Assembly (NCBI GenBank): GCA_037367405.1
Contig: JAZKJV010001868.1
Location: forward strand, 291,064-355,063
Direction of reading: 5' to 3'
DNA length: 64,000 bases
Source of the DNA: Ottelia alismoides
Lineage: Eukaryota; Streptophyta; Magnoliopsida; Alismatales; Hydrocharitaceae
Shown: positions 36,758 to 47,428 of the stretch, one piece after another
How positions within the stretch are numbered: the first letter of the stretch is position 1
Layout of the letters: the number at the start of each line of letters is the position of its first letter
The notes under the pieces: model-generated
Seen by the model: only the letters and a program-made list of their open reading frames with translations
The model's database searches: none
What the model was told of the DNA's origin: nothing
Position numbers and translations under genes: made by a program

Positions 36758-37561
36758 TATATTGTGCATATACTTCATATATACTTTAGCCACATATACT
36801 TTAGACGTAGCTCATATTTTCGAAATTTTAAAACTTTTTGGGCTAAGGATTAAGTACTTTTGAAATGATTTGAGTAAAATTATTGAAAATTGATTTGAAA
36901 ATTTTTATAACTATGTGACATTGTCTTTGGAAAATATTTTACAATGATTTGAAAAAAATGAGGATTTCACCTGTTTTGAATATCATTTGAAAAGTGTTTT
37001 GAAAATCTATATTTATGTGACATGGTTTGTAAATGATATAAAAGTATTTTCAAAATGAGGGTATAAATGATACTAACTTGTATTGTAAATAAATCTAAAT
37101 CTTCAAAAATAAAAAAATGAAAAATTACAAATCATAAAAACACAAACCCTATGAGTTTGTTTAGTCCACGAGACTTACACATTCACACAAGACCCATGAA
37201 GTTCAAAACAATTAGTTTATGAGGTACTCTAATGCAGAGTTAACTGGCCTTAGTCATTTGGGTCTTGGAATTAATTATTCTCATTTCCCTGATTTGAAAG
37301 GTATGTGTGCTATATTGCATACTTAGTCTCTACCTTAAAGAGTATGATCAACACCTTACATGTACGACTGATGTTATGATGAGATGAGTTGAGGTTTCAC
37401 TTGAGAGACTAAGATGAGGGATTTGAAGTTGAACTTGATTTTATTATGCTCGAGGATGGGATAAAATCGATGAAGGCTTCATGAAACCAGAGAGTCAGCA
37501 ACCTTAGCCATCATAAGAACAAGTTCCCGTACTATCTCTTGATATTTACCTAAGTGCCAGG
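36758..37561 (+). other. 3' noncoding region of C
   Basis: A tract rich in TTTGAAAA (36850-37090), then unrecognised sequence. A degraded TGCTCGAGGATG stem-loop relative lies near 37448 and a decayed CCTAAGTGCCAGG takes the place of the polypurine tract at 37549-37561. Confidence 0.55.
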
Positions 37562-40500
37562 TGATGAAACCATGATTCACCACACTAAAAGTTGAAAATA
37601 AAGCTTCATTCACGAGCAATTAGCTTCATTTCATCATTTATTATGCATTTTTACCATTCATGCACTTAGAATTAATATATGCATTTTAGCACACATAATT
37701 GCATTCATAACCATCTTCACATTTTCACCTAATTTCATGCAACATTTTTAATTAAATCATGATAACTCCAATTGACATGAAACCAACTTCATTGTGTTCA
37801 TTTTACTAACAAGATTCAAGGAAAAATAAAAAATTGCTTACTCAAATAATTGGCTCGTGAGACAAAACCCTAATTTCAGAATAAACATACTAAAACGTGC
37901 TATCTTCTTCGTATAGTGTCTGATTTTGGTCTGCTCATTTTTAAATTAATATACATAAAATACCTTTAAAACAAGACCAATGTCATTAAAATCACAGCTA
38001 ATATGAGAAAGTTGGGTTTTGAGCCTCTTTTGCATATTGTGTATTTTAACGATTTTTGACCTGATAGTTTATGTACATACTTAACCATCTTTCTTTTATT
38101 TCATTTTTATTTATTTCTTTGATGAAAGTTTTAATAAAATGCATAAAAATCCAAATCCAAAATAATACTGAATTCAAAGAAACTGACCGAGTCTGAGTGT
38201 CCCTTGTATGTCTATACAAATATCTCTCGTTTTCCATTTTATTTTCCTATTTTCTTATTTATTAAAATTTCAAAAAAAATAGAGTAATGTGTAAATATGT
38301 GTCCTTTATTTTATCGTAATTTTTCTTGATTTTTCTCTTACTTAAAAATGATAAAAACATTACAAAACCCAAAAATCAAGGTATTCTATATACATAGAGT
38401 ACCACCAAAAATATCATTTTGTATAGATGACCTCCTTTTCTCATGGTCCTTTCATGAAAGTTGTAGATCTCGTCGAGACGAGCAACTTTTGTGAAGCAAC
38501 TTTTGTGAAGAAAACTTTTTGATCCAAGGTCTCCTTCTATTTCTTTTTTATTTTTAATTATATTTAAATTTTAATTATTTTGGAGAGACACATGGCGCCT
38601 CTTGGGGCAACCACGTGTTGCACCACCTTTCTCTCTCTCTTAAACCCTTTCTCCCCCGGTCACGTGCTCTGCACGTGATCACCAACCCTCAACGCCCCCA
38701 CTCTCTTCTCTCTCCTCCCCCTACGCACATGCCTAGCACGCGCGTCCCTAACCTCGAGTCCCTAACCCACCGCAACCACCCCGTTGGTCAACCCTCCTCT
38801 CTCTCTCTCCTGCTTCCATCCACATCGCCCACGTAACCTCCAGCACCCCATCCTCGGCTCTTCCTAGAGCTTCACTCCCCTATCTAATAATCCCTCAACA
38901 ACCTAATCTCATCCCCTCCAACTATCCCTATCCCTAACCAATCACCCAAATCGCTGACCCCCCTTTTCTTATTGCCCCATCCTCCTATTTAAGACCATCT
39001 CCGTCGACCTAGAGATGCATCCACCATCCACGACAGGAGAAACCACCAGCTCAGTTGACAACACTCTTCCCCAACACAGTTCAAAGAGGTAGACCTCGAG
39101 CGACGACGACTTCATTCTTCTCCGAGGGCGAGATCCAAGAGGTGTAATCTCTTGAAGCATTTTTTTCGAACTTACAGAGATTCGAGTCGAACATTGCCAC
39201 GACTCTAAGGCGACGATGGAGCTCCGCTGAGCCCCATCTTTTCAGGCGAAACCCAGGTAAACCTCTTCCCCCTTTTCCTCGCTTCTTCTTCCTCTATATT
39301 GCTTCTTCTATTTTCCTCTATTTTCCTCATGCTCCTATGTTTCTTAGTTCTTCTCAATCACCTCCAATTCTTCAACAATATTCCGCATCGTCCTTTTTCT
39401 CTGACTCTACACTGCCATCCACCCTCGATCACCATCACTTCTACGCTGATCTCATGCCACATACACCGCCCTTGCTCCAATCATCTTAGTCCTTGCAAAG
39501 GGCTGAGCCTGACCAGTCCCTCCATTCCCCCCCCATCACAGTTCAGCAGCTTCCAGCTGAGCTGCTTGCTCGAGTGAATCCTCATCCATTTGCAGGTTGC
39601 GAAGGTCAACATCCTCCAATCGTAGCAAGCGTCTCTCAAGCCACCTCTCCGCCCGAGGAGCACGTGCAGTGGGGAAACTTATACCCGTGCCCATTTCCTA
39701 TCTTTTCGATCTCAAAAGGACCCCCAGCTAGGCACGTACCTTGGACACGCCTATTTGAAATGTTACGCCAAGGCCCCCGCAGCTTCGTAATTCTCAAGAA
39801 GGTCATGTAATCGGTGACGACATCTCCACACACCACACACATGGCCTCCTTGGCACATTTGCATAAATACCCATATGGGTATAGGTATTTGTATTTTAGC
39901 CCTTTTCCATGTTTATTCCAGTTTATTCATTTCTATAATTTACAAATAGACTTATTCATTTCGCATCAATTCTCATTTCCAAAAATTGCATATTATAGTT
40001 CAACTATTTCCTTATCTAATGAGCATTTACTTGCATTTTTGTGTTTAGTAAATTATTTAGTATAATTAATTTGGTGAAAACTTGCACAGTTTAACTAATT
40101 TATGCTCTGAAATTGATAATTAATTATTTATTGATCTAAAAGTTACAAAAAATGCATTAGATAAAATTAGATGTGTTCTATATTTTGCCTAAAAATCATG
40201 TTATTTGCATGCACGGTTTTCTCTAAATAAATCACTTTGTGATTGGACTAATTGATTTTTAATAGATAATAAACTCAACATTTTTAGGGTTTATAATTTT
40301 TCCGGCTAGATCGCCATTAGGTACATCAAGGATAATTTTATTTCCTGAAAATAATTAGTCTACTATTTATAAAAAATAGTTTAGGGCTAATCACATTCTT
40401 CGTATTATATAATTCACATAAAATTTATTTTGCCTCCGAAAACTCCAAAAAAATATAGTAGCTTAAATTCATCATAATTTACCTTTTGGACAAGTTTGAG

Positions 40501-40819
40501 GAATTTAGGATTTGATTTGATAAAAAATTATAGTTTAGCCCCAGAACTTCACAAAATTTGCATTTCATCATTAATTACCTTTAAAAATAATAAAAATACC
40601 CCTCTGAAAACCTGATTTTATATCAACTATGAATCAACCTAAGGAGACAGTAGCCTCCGTGAGTTCGACCTTGGACTTACCAAGTAAAAAAATAAATTGA
40701 CCCCTTGCTTTTAATTGACACATTAATTAAGTGGTTTTTAATTAATATGAATATGCCTGATTGCAACGAAATTCAAACGTTAGTTCCTCCAAATTACTAG
40801 AGATTTTTAGGGTTCTTCA
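37562..40819 (+). repeat. C 3' LTR
   Basis: Starts TGATGAAACCATG. Its end near 40819 (GGTTCTTCA) is approximate, within about 15 bp. Matches 25852-29121 with many differences. Has a GC-rich centre (38590-39790), TATTTAA at 38986-38992, three CACGTG boxes at 38612-38677 and a near-palindrome at 38380-38403. Confidence 0.85.
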
Positions 40820-40964
40820 CCGCGTGTGATGAAACATAATAAATTGTTGATCAGTGTACACCAACTTGGTAAAAGCAATGGAGCTAGCCAAAAGAAAAGG
40901 AAAAAGTTATTACTGAGAAGCTCTCACACTACTACGATACATTCAAAAAGAGCTTCCACGAAAG
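40820..40964 (+). other. Residual interior of element E, left of B
   Basis: Short strip between the C 3' LTR and the B insertion. It has a Lys/Arg-rich coding-like look and reads on across the B insertion site into 54578. Too short to assign. Confidence 0.4.
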
Positions 40965-43559
40965 GCGAGTGTTTTAGCCAAATTTCTGCAGTCTTAAGTT
41001 CCACACAAAGCGGGAACTCAATCGAAGTGTCGACCACTCAGAAATCCAACTAAAATCAACAATGAACCCACAATCAAATATCAAACAATGACAAACAAAT
41101 GTGGAGTCAAATTTATTTTTAACTCTACATAAGATGAAAGTACGCAGAGAGTTCGAACACAGTGAGCAAGGTAGGATAGATCAACAAGTGTGTGTGTGTG
41201 TGTGAATGTGATGTATTGTCTACAAAATGCAATGCAAATGTTTTTGTGGGTTTTTAATTTTTTTTAATTTTTTAATTTTTAATTTTGTATTTTGATTTTT
41301 AATTTTCTGATTTTATATTTTCTTTTTGTATTTTATATTTTTTATATTTTCTTTTTGTTTATAAAGATAAAATAAAGTATATATACAAAATAAGGAAAGA
41401 GAGAGTTAAGGTATTTATAAAAATAAATAAAAATAACTAAAATTCAAAAAATAAAATATTTTTCGTCTTTTTATAATTTTCTACTATTTTTATGATTTTT
41501 GGGGATTTTTCAGAATATTTTTAGTATTTTTAAAAGGCAAAATACAAGAAAACAGTGAATAAAGGTGCTGGCCGAAATTAAAATGGGAATAAAAAATAGC
41601 AAACAATATCAAAAATTTCCCAAATTAATTTTAAATTAAATATAACAAAACAAAGAGAATTCAAGAAAAGAAAACACAATTTTTGGCTTTTTTTATGAAT
41701 TTTATAAATTTTTATGAAGGTTTTTAGTGTTTTTATAATTTTAGGAGTTTTCTTTTATATTTTTTATGATTTTTGTCTGAAATTAAAACACACTAAAATA
41801 TACAAAATATATTTTTTTGGGGATTTTCTGGGGTATTTTTATATTTTTTTATGGATTTCCTAATTCAAACAGTGCTGAAAATGCATGTTTTTGAATTTTC
41901 AAAATATTAAAATTCAATAAGTATGCAAAATAAAAACATGATGTGAAATTACAATGCAGCGGGAATTTAATGTGATTTTTGTGGATTTTTTAGGCTTTTC
42001 TAGACTCATACAAAAATTAGAGATGATAAAAAGAGACTACATACAGCTGCAACTATGGAAAAAGCCAGGGGACAAAATGCAATTTATCCACAAATGTATA
42101 ACTACTGAAAAATGTTTCATGTCCAAACATAAATTAATCGAATTCCAGGGGTGTGCTTGCAAAAAAGCCAAGGTGCGCGTGACTTGCACGCGCATTGGCA
42201 AGGACCTAAAGGCACTTATCAGAAACGTAGTGGCATAAACACAAAAATACCAGAAATATTATAACTATAAACAGAAGATTTGGGACTAAGAATAAATATG
42301 CTAAAGCACTGTGGTATGCCTGCAAAAGTACCAAGCCACGTGCGCCTAAGCGCGTGACCTGGCTGGGGTCAGAGAATAATATTACAAAACTCCAGGGTAC
42401 GCCATGCAAATTTTACAACAGTATTAAAAGGCAGAGGAATGTTTCGATCATGAGTTTTAATTACAAAAATGCCACGGGTGTAATTGCAATTTACCCTTAG
42501 CTGGTGCAGATCGGACGGTCCCGCGCGCCTCACTTCTCCACGTGGCGACGCCAGACGCGCCGATGACAGTTGGGCTTGGACACTCGAGATTATATCCTGC
42601 GATAGTGATCAACGGTTGTGGTTGGGGCTCATCTGACGGTGCCTGTACACCGCCAAGAACTGGGCTTGGTCGATGGCCCAGAAGGACGCAACAAGAACCG
42701 GCGAAGAACAGCCGGTGGCCGAACTTCCTCCGACGACGCCACTCCCCCAGGCGTGCGTGACTCCACCAAAATGCCCAGAAGGAACCTGGGCGTCTTCCCT
42801 AGGTATCGGTGGCTGCAAAATGGCAAGCGGTCCGCCGGCGTACCATCACGGCAGTGACGGTGGGGAAGAGCCCCAGGAGCTTCGACTCTTGTAAAAAACG
42901 ACCCCCGATGGGGTCCTGGGCACCTGGGGACCTGCAAGAAGAGCATGAGAATAAACAGTAGATAGTCCCAAGGCCTTGTGAGGTGCGGTGAAAGCGTGGA
43001 TGGTGCGGAAGACAGTTCACCGGAGCAGGGCTCCAGCGAACTTCAAATGGCTGATCTAAGCGAGTGCGAGCAGCTAAATGGAAAAATAGAGATATAAATA
43101 AGATGTGGGAGTTTGAACGCGATTAAAAGCAACAAAAACAACCTCGAGTTGGCTCGAAGACCAACAAGATGCAACCTCACAACCAAACTTGGTCGGAGAT
43201 GGAGGTGGAGCGCCTCTCGGCCGCCTGAGCTCGCTCCTCGGAGCTGGAGAAGGAGGCTGTCACCCTCCTCCCGCCGGAGCACACGCGCAAGAGCAAAGCT
43301 AGGGGACCGAAAGGGTTCAAGAAAGGATGGAAGACTTGGCGAGGTTTTTGAACAGATGGCCGAGAGGGCGTGAAGAACGAGGTGCGTTGCTCGCATCGAT
43401 GCTCCACAGCCCGAGGAAACACCCTGGCGTGAAACAACAATGATCAAGGAGAAAAATCAAAGAAGGCGCCATCATGAAAGGAGGATCGAGGCAGCCTCCA
43501 AAATTCAGTGAAAACCAAGAAAAAGCAATCTGACAGGCTGCAGGAGCAAGAACCAAGGA

Positions 43560-43577
43560 GTTGACCAGCGGGTCAAC
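43560..43577. other. LTR hairpin GTTGACC-AGCG-GGTCAAC
   Basis: Perfect 7-bp arms, repeated at 53375-53392 in the other LTR, and present with a paired base change in the solo LTR (7951-7967). Confidence 0.6.
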
Positions 43578-43582
43578 TTCCA

Positions 43583-43610
43583 CCTGGTTGGTCCACGTGG
43601 ACCAACCAGG
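43583..43610. promoter_or_regulatory. Perfect 28-bp palindrome centred on CACGTG (B 3' LTR)
   Basis: The half-site is CCTGGTTGGTCCAC and the other half is its exact reverse complement. The core CACGTG is at 43594-43599. It lies at the border between the AT-rich U3 part and the GC-rich part of the LTR. Confidence 0.85.
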
Positions 43611-44484
43611 AAATCCCTAAAAAAACAATTGTAAAATCAATAAGAAATAGCAAATCAATTTATTAAATTATGGTTACAAAATAAAAAATGTTTATTATTT
43701 TATAAATTATTTCATTATGATTTTTATTTATTTTTTAGAGGTATATTTTTATAAGTTGCCTATTATACCCTTTATAGGTATATTCTTCTATATATTTTAA
43801 TCTTTTATTTTTATTTTGTATATTTGATTTATTATTTTTATTTATTATTTTATAAATTTATAAAACACTTTTATACACTTAATTATATTGTTATTGTATT
43901 TTTTTGAAGTATTTTATACATTTAATAAAATAGAAATAGAAATTATACAGGTATGTATATAGGTATTTTACCTATGTCTTTTATATACAAGTATTTTATT
44001 TGAGTTTTCTTTGGGTTTTTATTCTGATTTTAATATACATATTTATTATATATAATATTTACACAATTATAAAAATATAAAATTATAAAAATAATGAATA
44101 AATAATAAAATGAATATTTTAATCTGTACAAGTATACAATAGGGGTCCAAAACTCAACTTTCAAACTGTAGCTCCGCCAAATGAGAAACCACCGCCATTA
44201 AATAGCTTATTTTGAATTATATACAATTAAAGGTGAGTTTGATGCATTTGGAGTTTTTATTTGTGAGATACGGGTCTGGGAAGTTGGGATTTTGGATTTT
44301 TATTCAGACCATAACTTTTTATCTGTACATTATTTTTGAGTGAAATCAATTTTGTATTTTTCTTTATTTAATTATCTACAACTTTTGTGTACAAAGTTTC
44401 TTTATTTGAAGTACAAAAAGTGGAACCAAAAATAGGTCCCAAAATGAATAAAGAATGAATTAAATGAATAGGTATTTTGGCCCT

Positions 44485-44504
44485 TATCTCCCCCTACTTT
44501 ATTC
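44485..44504 (-). promoter_or_regulatory. Conserved purine-rich block in B 3' LTR
   Basis: Reads GAATAAAGTAGGGGGAGATA on the minus strand, about 247 bp from the LTR start. Confidence 0.5.
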
Positions 44505-44751
44505 CTTGTCGACCTATTCATCAAGATGCCTAGGTCTCGGGGTTTTGGGTCATAAAATATTTACAATATTTAATTCTCTTTCTTTTCTTTTCTTTATTCT
44601 ATAATTTTGGCATTAATAAAAATATGTTATACAATATTTACACAATGATGCATGGATGGTAAAATGTATGAATTAACGCTATTTACACGCATTTACTAGG
44701 GTTTTTAAGGCCAAAATGATAGAATAAAGATGATGAAACGCAGATTCATCA

Positions 44752-44785
44752 TCCCCCTATACTTGCCTTTGCTAGTCCCTGGCAA
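44752..44785 (-). other. Polypurine tract and stem-loop of B
   Basis: On the minus strand: TTGCCAG-GGA-CTAGCAA (44769-44785, one mismatch), then AAGTATAGGGGGA (44752-44764) directly before the 3' LTR. Confidence 0.85.
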
Positions 44786-46730
44786 ACACTTATGCAATAA
44801 GTGCAGAAAAGAAAAATAAAGAAAATAAAAAGAAGGAATATGGATTAAGTTTAATTGTCAAACTTGTCTTCACAAAATCAAAGTTTGGAGCTTAAGTTGG
44901 ACCTTTGGGAATTTAGTGCGGGCAGAACCTTAATGAGAACCGAATTTGAAATACAACAGTCCCTGAGAATCCCAAAACTCTGTCCAAGTCTCCTCAATAG
45001 TCAGGTCAGAAATATCTCAACTCATACGCAAACCCTTACGACTATGAATCTGACTCGTACAGTGTAAGTGATGGTGGCTCTCCCCATCTAGAATGACAAA
45101 GAGACTGACTTCTCTAGTATGAAAACCCAATGATTCCCTAATCCAGCAACTCCATCCTCGAGGAGCGGGGTATTCCCTTCTAAGTTCAAGTGGCAGCCAG
45201 CTCAAGAGGAGGGGGTGAAGAGAAGAATGGACGGTAGCCAGTGTAGCTACCTATCCTAGGATGCAAGACCAGTGTAGTCAAGTCATCCAGCTGCAGGCTC
45301 ACATGATTTGACTTTGATACTCAAGCTTGCTTATTGACTTACAACATATATACATACTTTGCAGGCATTTTATTTTTGTACAAGCCTGTTTCTTTTTTTC
45401 CTCTTTCTTTTTTTTTGAAATACTATTCACAGCTGCATTTACATAGTGAGTTTTTCCTCTTGAGCCAGTAGACTATCCCTCTTTTGAAGCTTTATCGCAA
45501 CCCACACTCTCCTGTCTTTAGACTTCCTCATCACTGGACGTGTTGGGGTGCACTTCCCTCCCTAGAGGAGGACAAGTGTTTCCACTTGTGTGCGTCTCAT
45601 ACCGGCAAATCCAATCCCCTCACCACTCCAACTGAGTTGAGCCATGTGAAAGGTGCAGGTGTCCAAGTTAGGTCATTATCAACAAGAGTCGTGCATGTGC
45701 TCTGAAATACTCTACTTAGGCAGTCAAGAATCCATTGAACCAAGTCTCGTGATCCTCAAAGAATTAAGTCAACTAGACCTGAAGTACCTCAAACCCAGTT
45801 CCTATAAGGTTCCTGTTATTAGGTAGAGTTTAAGGTCCAATCAAGCTCCAATCTCCGGATTTTATTTAGACTTGTTCAACAATCAAACTCAATCCGAAAA
45901 ATGCTCATGCTATGCAAATGATATGCAGAATGCAAAAAATATTTTTGTGATGCAATTTTCAAGAGTTTTGAACTTTTTATGGATTTTTGAAAAGATGATG
46001 CATATGCATTTTTTGTATTTTTCAAAGAGATTTTTCAAATGTTTTTGGATTTTAATTTTGCAAAAGTTTTCGGGATTTTTGAAAATAAAAAGTTTTTGGC
46101 TAAAAGCTAGGTTAAAAATATTTAAACGGGAGTGCTTCTTATATTTACAAGAAGTGGATTTTAAGAATTTACAAGGGTAAGTGGTCAATTTTATACATAT
46201 ATACATATAGTGGATTTTGGTGAGATGTATGTATTCCTCAAACTTATTTGACACATGTTTTTCAAACAATTTTTGAAAACTATAGTCCAAAATAACATGT
46301 ACAGGCATTTTACAAACATGTACACACATTTGAAAATCATTTTGCAAAGGTTTTCAAACAGTATAGATAGATTTTTCAAAATATTTTTGCAACCATTTTT
46401 AAAACCATTTGCAAATAATTTTTCAAACATTTTTATTTCACACAAAGAAAATAAATTTTTCAAACAACACATTTTGACAAAGGTTGAAAACATGTAACAA
46501 AATGTTTTTCAAAATAGTTTTCAAAATATTTTTCACAAGGATTTTCAAACTATTTTTCAAACTTTTTGCAAAAAACATTTTCACCTGATTTATTAATCAG
46601 TAAATACAAAAAGAATTTGAGGAATGATAACATCTTTTTATTAAGGTTTTTAATGAATTTTATTAGCCATATTATTAAGAAAATACGAAAGTAGGAGTTA
46701 TGGCTAAAGTATATACGTAGTACATACGAC
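44786..46730 (-). other. 3' noncoding region of B
   Basis: A tract dense in TTTGAAAA/TTTTCAAA (45950-46590) follows the array, then about 1.1 kb with no feature I recognise. The ORFs in it are low-complexity shadows. Confidence 0.55.
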
Positions 46731-47339
46731 CCCCCATACTTAGCTTGAGCTATATCCTCATAGATCAGAGAGAAAAGAGAAGACATGACTCGTACTGAGT
46801 ATAGAAAAATCTAAAGAATAAATGAATGAACGAATGAACAAAAGAATGAGAAGTTGACCGTCCCCCCTATACTTAGGATCAAATAATCCTAAGTATAGCA
46901 GACTGTACACAAAGCAGGGAGGGTCAAGGGTGGGAATGAACAGATCGTACTCAGACTGTCTCCCCCTATACATAGGGTAAGATATCCCTAAGTATAGTTA
47001 AGAAGAGGAGACAATGGAGAGGATCGAAATGAATGAAAAACTCGGGGTGCACCCCCCCTATACTTAGGGCAAAGTACGTTTTAAGTACAATAGACAGTCT
47101 ACAAGGGGCGACACCTTTTTGGTAGATAAATACGATAGAAAAGGAAAAGAAGAAAAGAAGAAAAGAAATCAGAAGATGGAATAGAGGAGATCGTGAGGAT
47201 GTACACACTACTCCCCCTATACTTATGGTAAAAGAATCCCTAAGTATAGGCAACAACAGGAGTGATGAAACAAAACGACGAATGAACACTCGGCTCGTCC
47301 ACCCCCCTATACTTAGGACAAAGTACGTCCTAAGCTAGG
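46731..47339 (-). repeat. Inverted-repeat / G-run array of B
   Basis: Five short units at 47302-47339, 47212-47250, 47052-47090, 46962-46997 and 46862-46898, each CCTATACTTAGG - loop - CCTAAGTATAGG or close, with a C run on the + strand (G run on the element strand). The sixth unit, 46731-46805, has distant arms and a long loop containing GAGGATATA. Same plan as C and C'. Confidence 0.88.
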
Positions 47340-47428
47340 CAAACATGAGAATGGGTGGACGAGCAATACGGTAGAGGGAACTGAGGTACACACAAAAGAA
47401 TATACAATAGAGATGACTGTACACATGA

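Larger units (their letters stand above)
25852..40819 (+). mobile_element. Athila-type element C, gag-pol bearing, decayed
   Basis: C-type LTRs (25852-29121 and 37562-40819) flank an interior with recognisable Gag, PR, RT, RNase H and integrase in Athila order. All are broken by many stops and frameshifts. Its 5' LTR is also the 3' LTR of C', giving a three-LTR compound with no separating host DNA. Confidence 0.85.
40970..44751 (-). repeat. B 3' LTR
   Basis: 3782 bp, TG...CA ends on the + strand (TGTTTTAGCC ... GATTCATCA). Holds a (GT)n run at 41188-41204, a GC-rich part (42500-43610), a 28-bp palindrome at 43583-43610, a hairpin at 43560-43577 and the purine block at 44485-44504. ORFs inside it have no support as genes. 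Confidence 0.95.

Noticed and set aside
41188..41204. GT microsatellite at matching places in both B LTRs (51014-51030)
   Set aside because: Explained by LTR duplication at insertion.
43043..43447. Sense-strand ORF of about 130 codons in both B LTRs (also 52857-53252)
   Set aside because: No ATG start, no known domain, and the two copies are alike simply because LTRs are copies of each other.
45872..46497. Several Phe/Lys-rich ORFs in the B 3' region
   Set aside because: Low-complexity TTTTCAAA sequence read in different frames.
46731..47339. Possible CRISPR-like array
   Set aside because: Repeats are imperfect inverted repeats with uneven spacing in a plant retrotransposon, with no spacer structure or cas genes.
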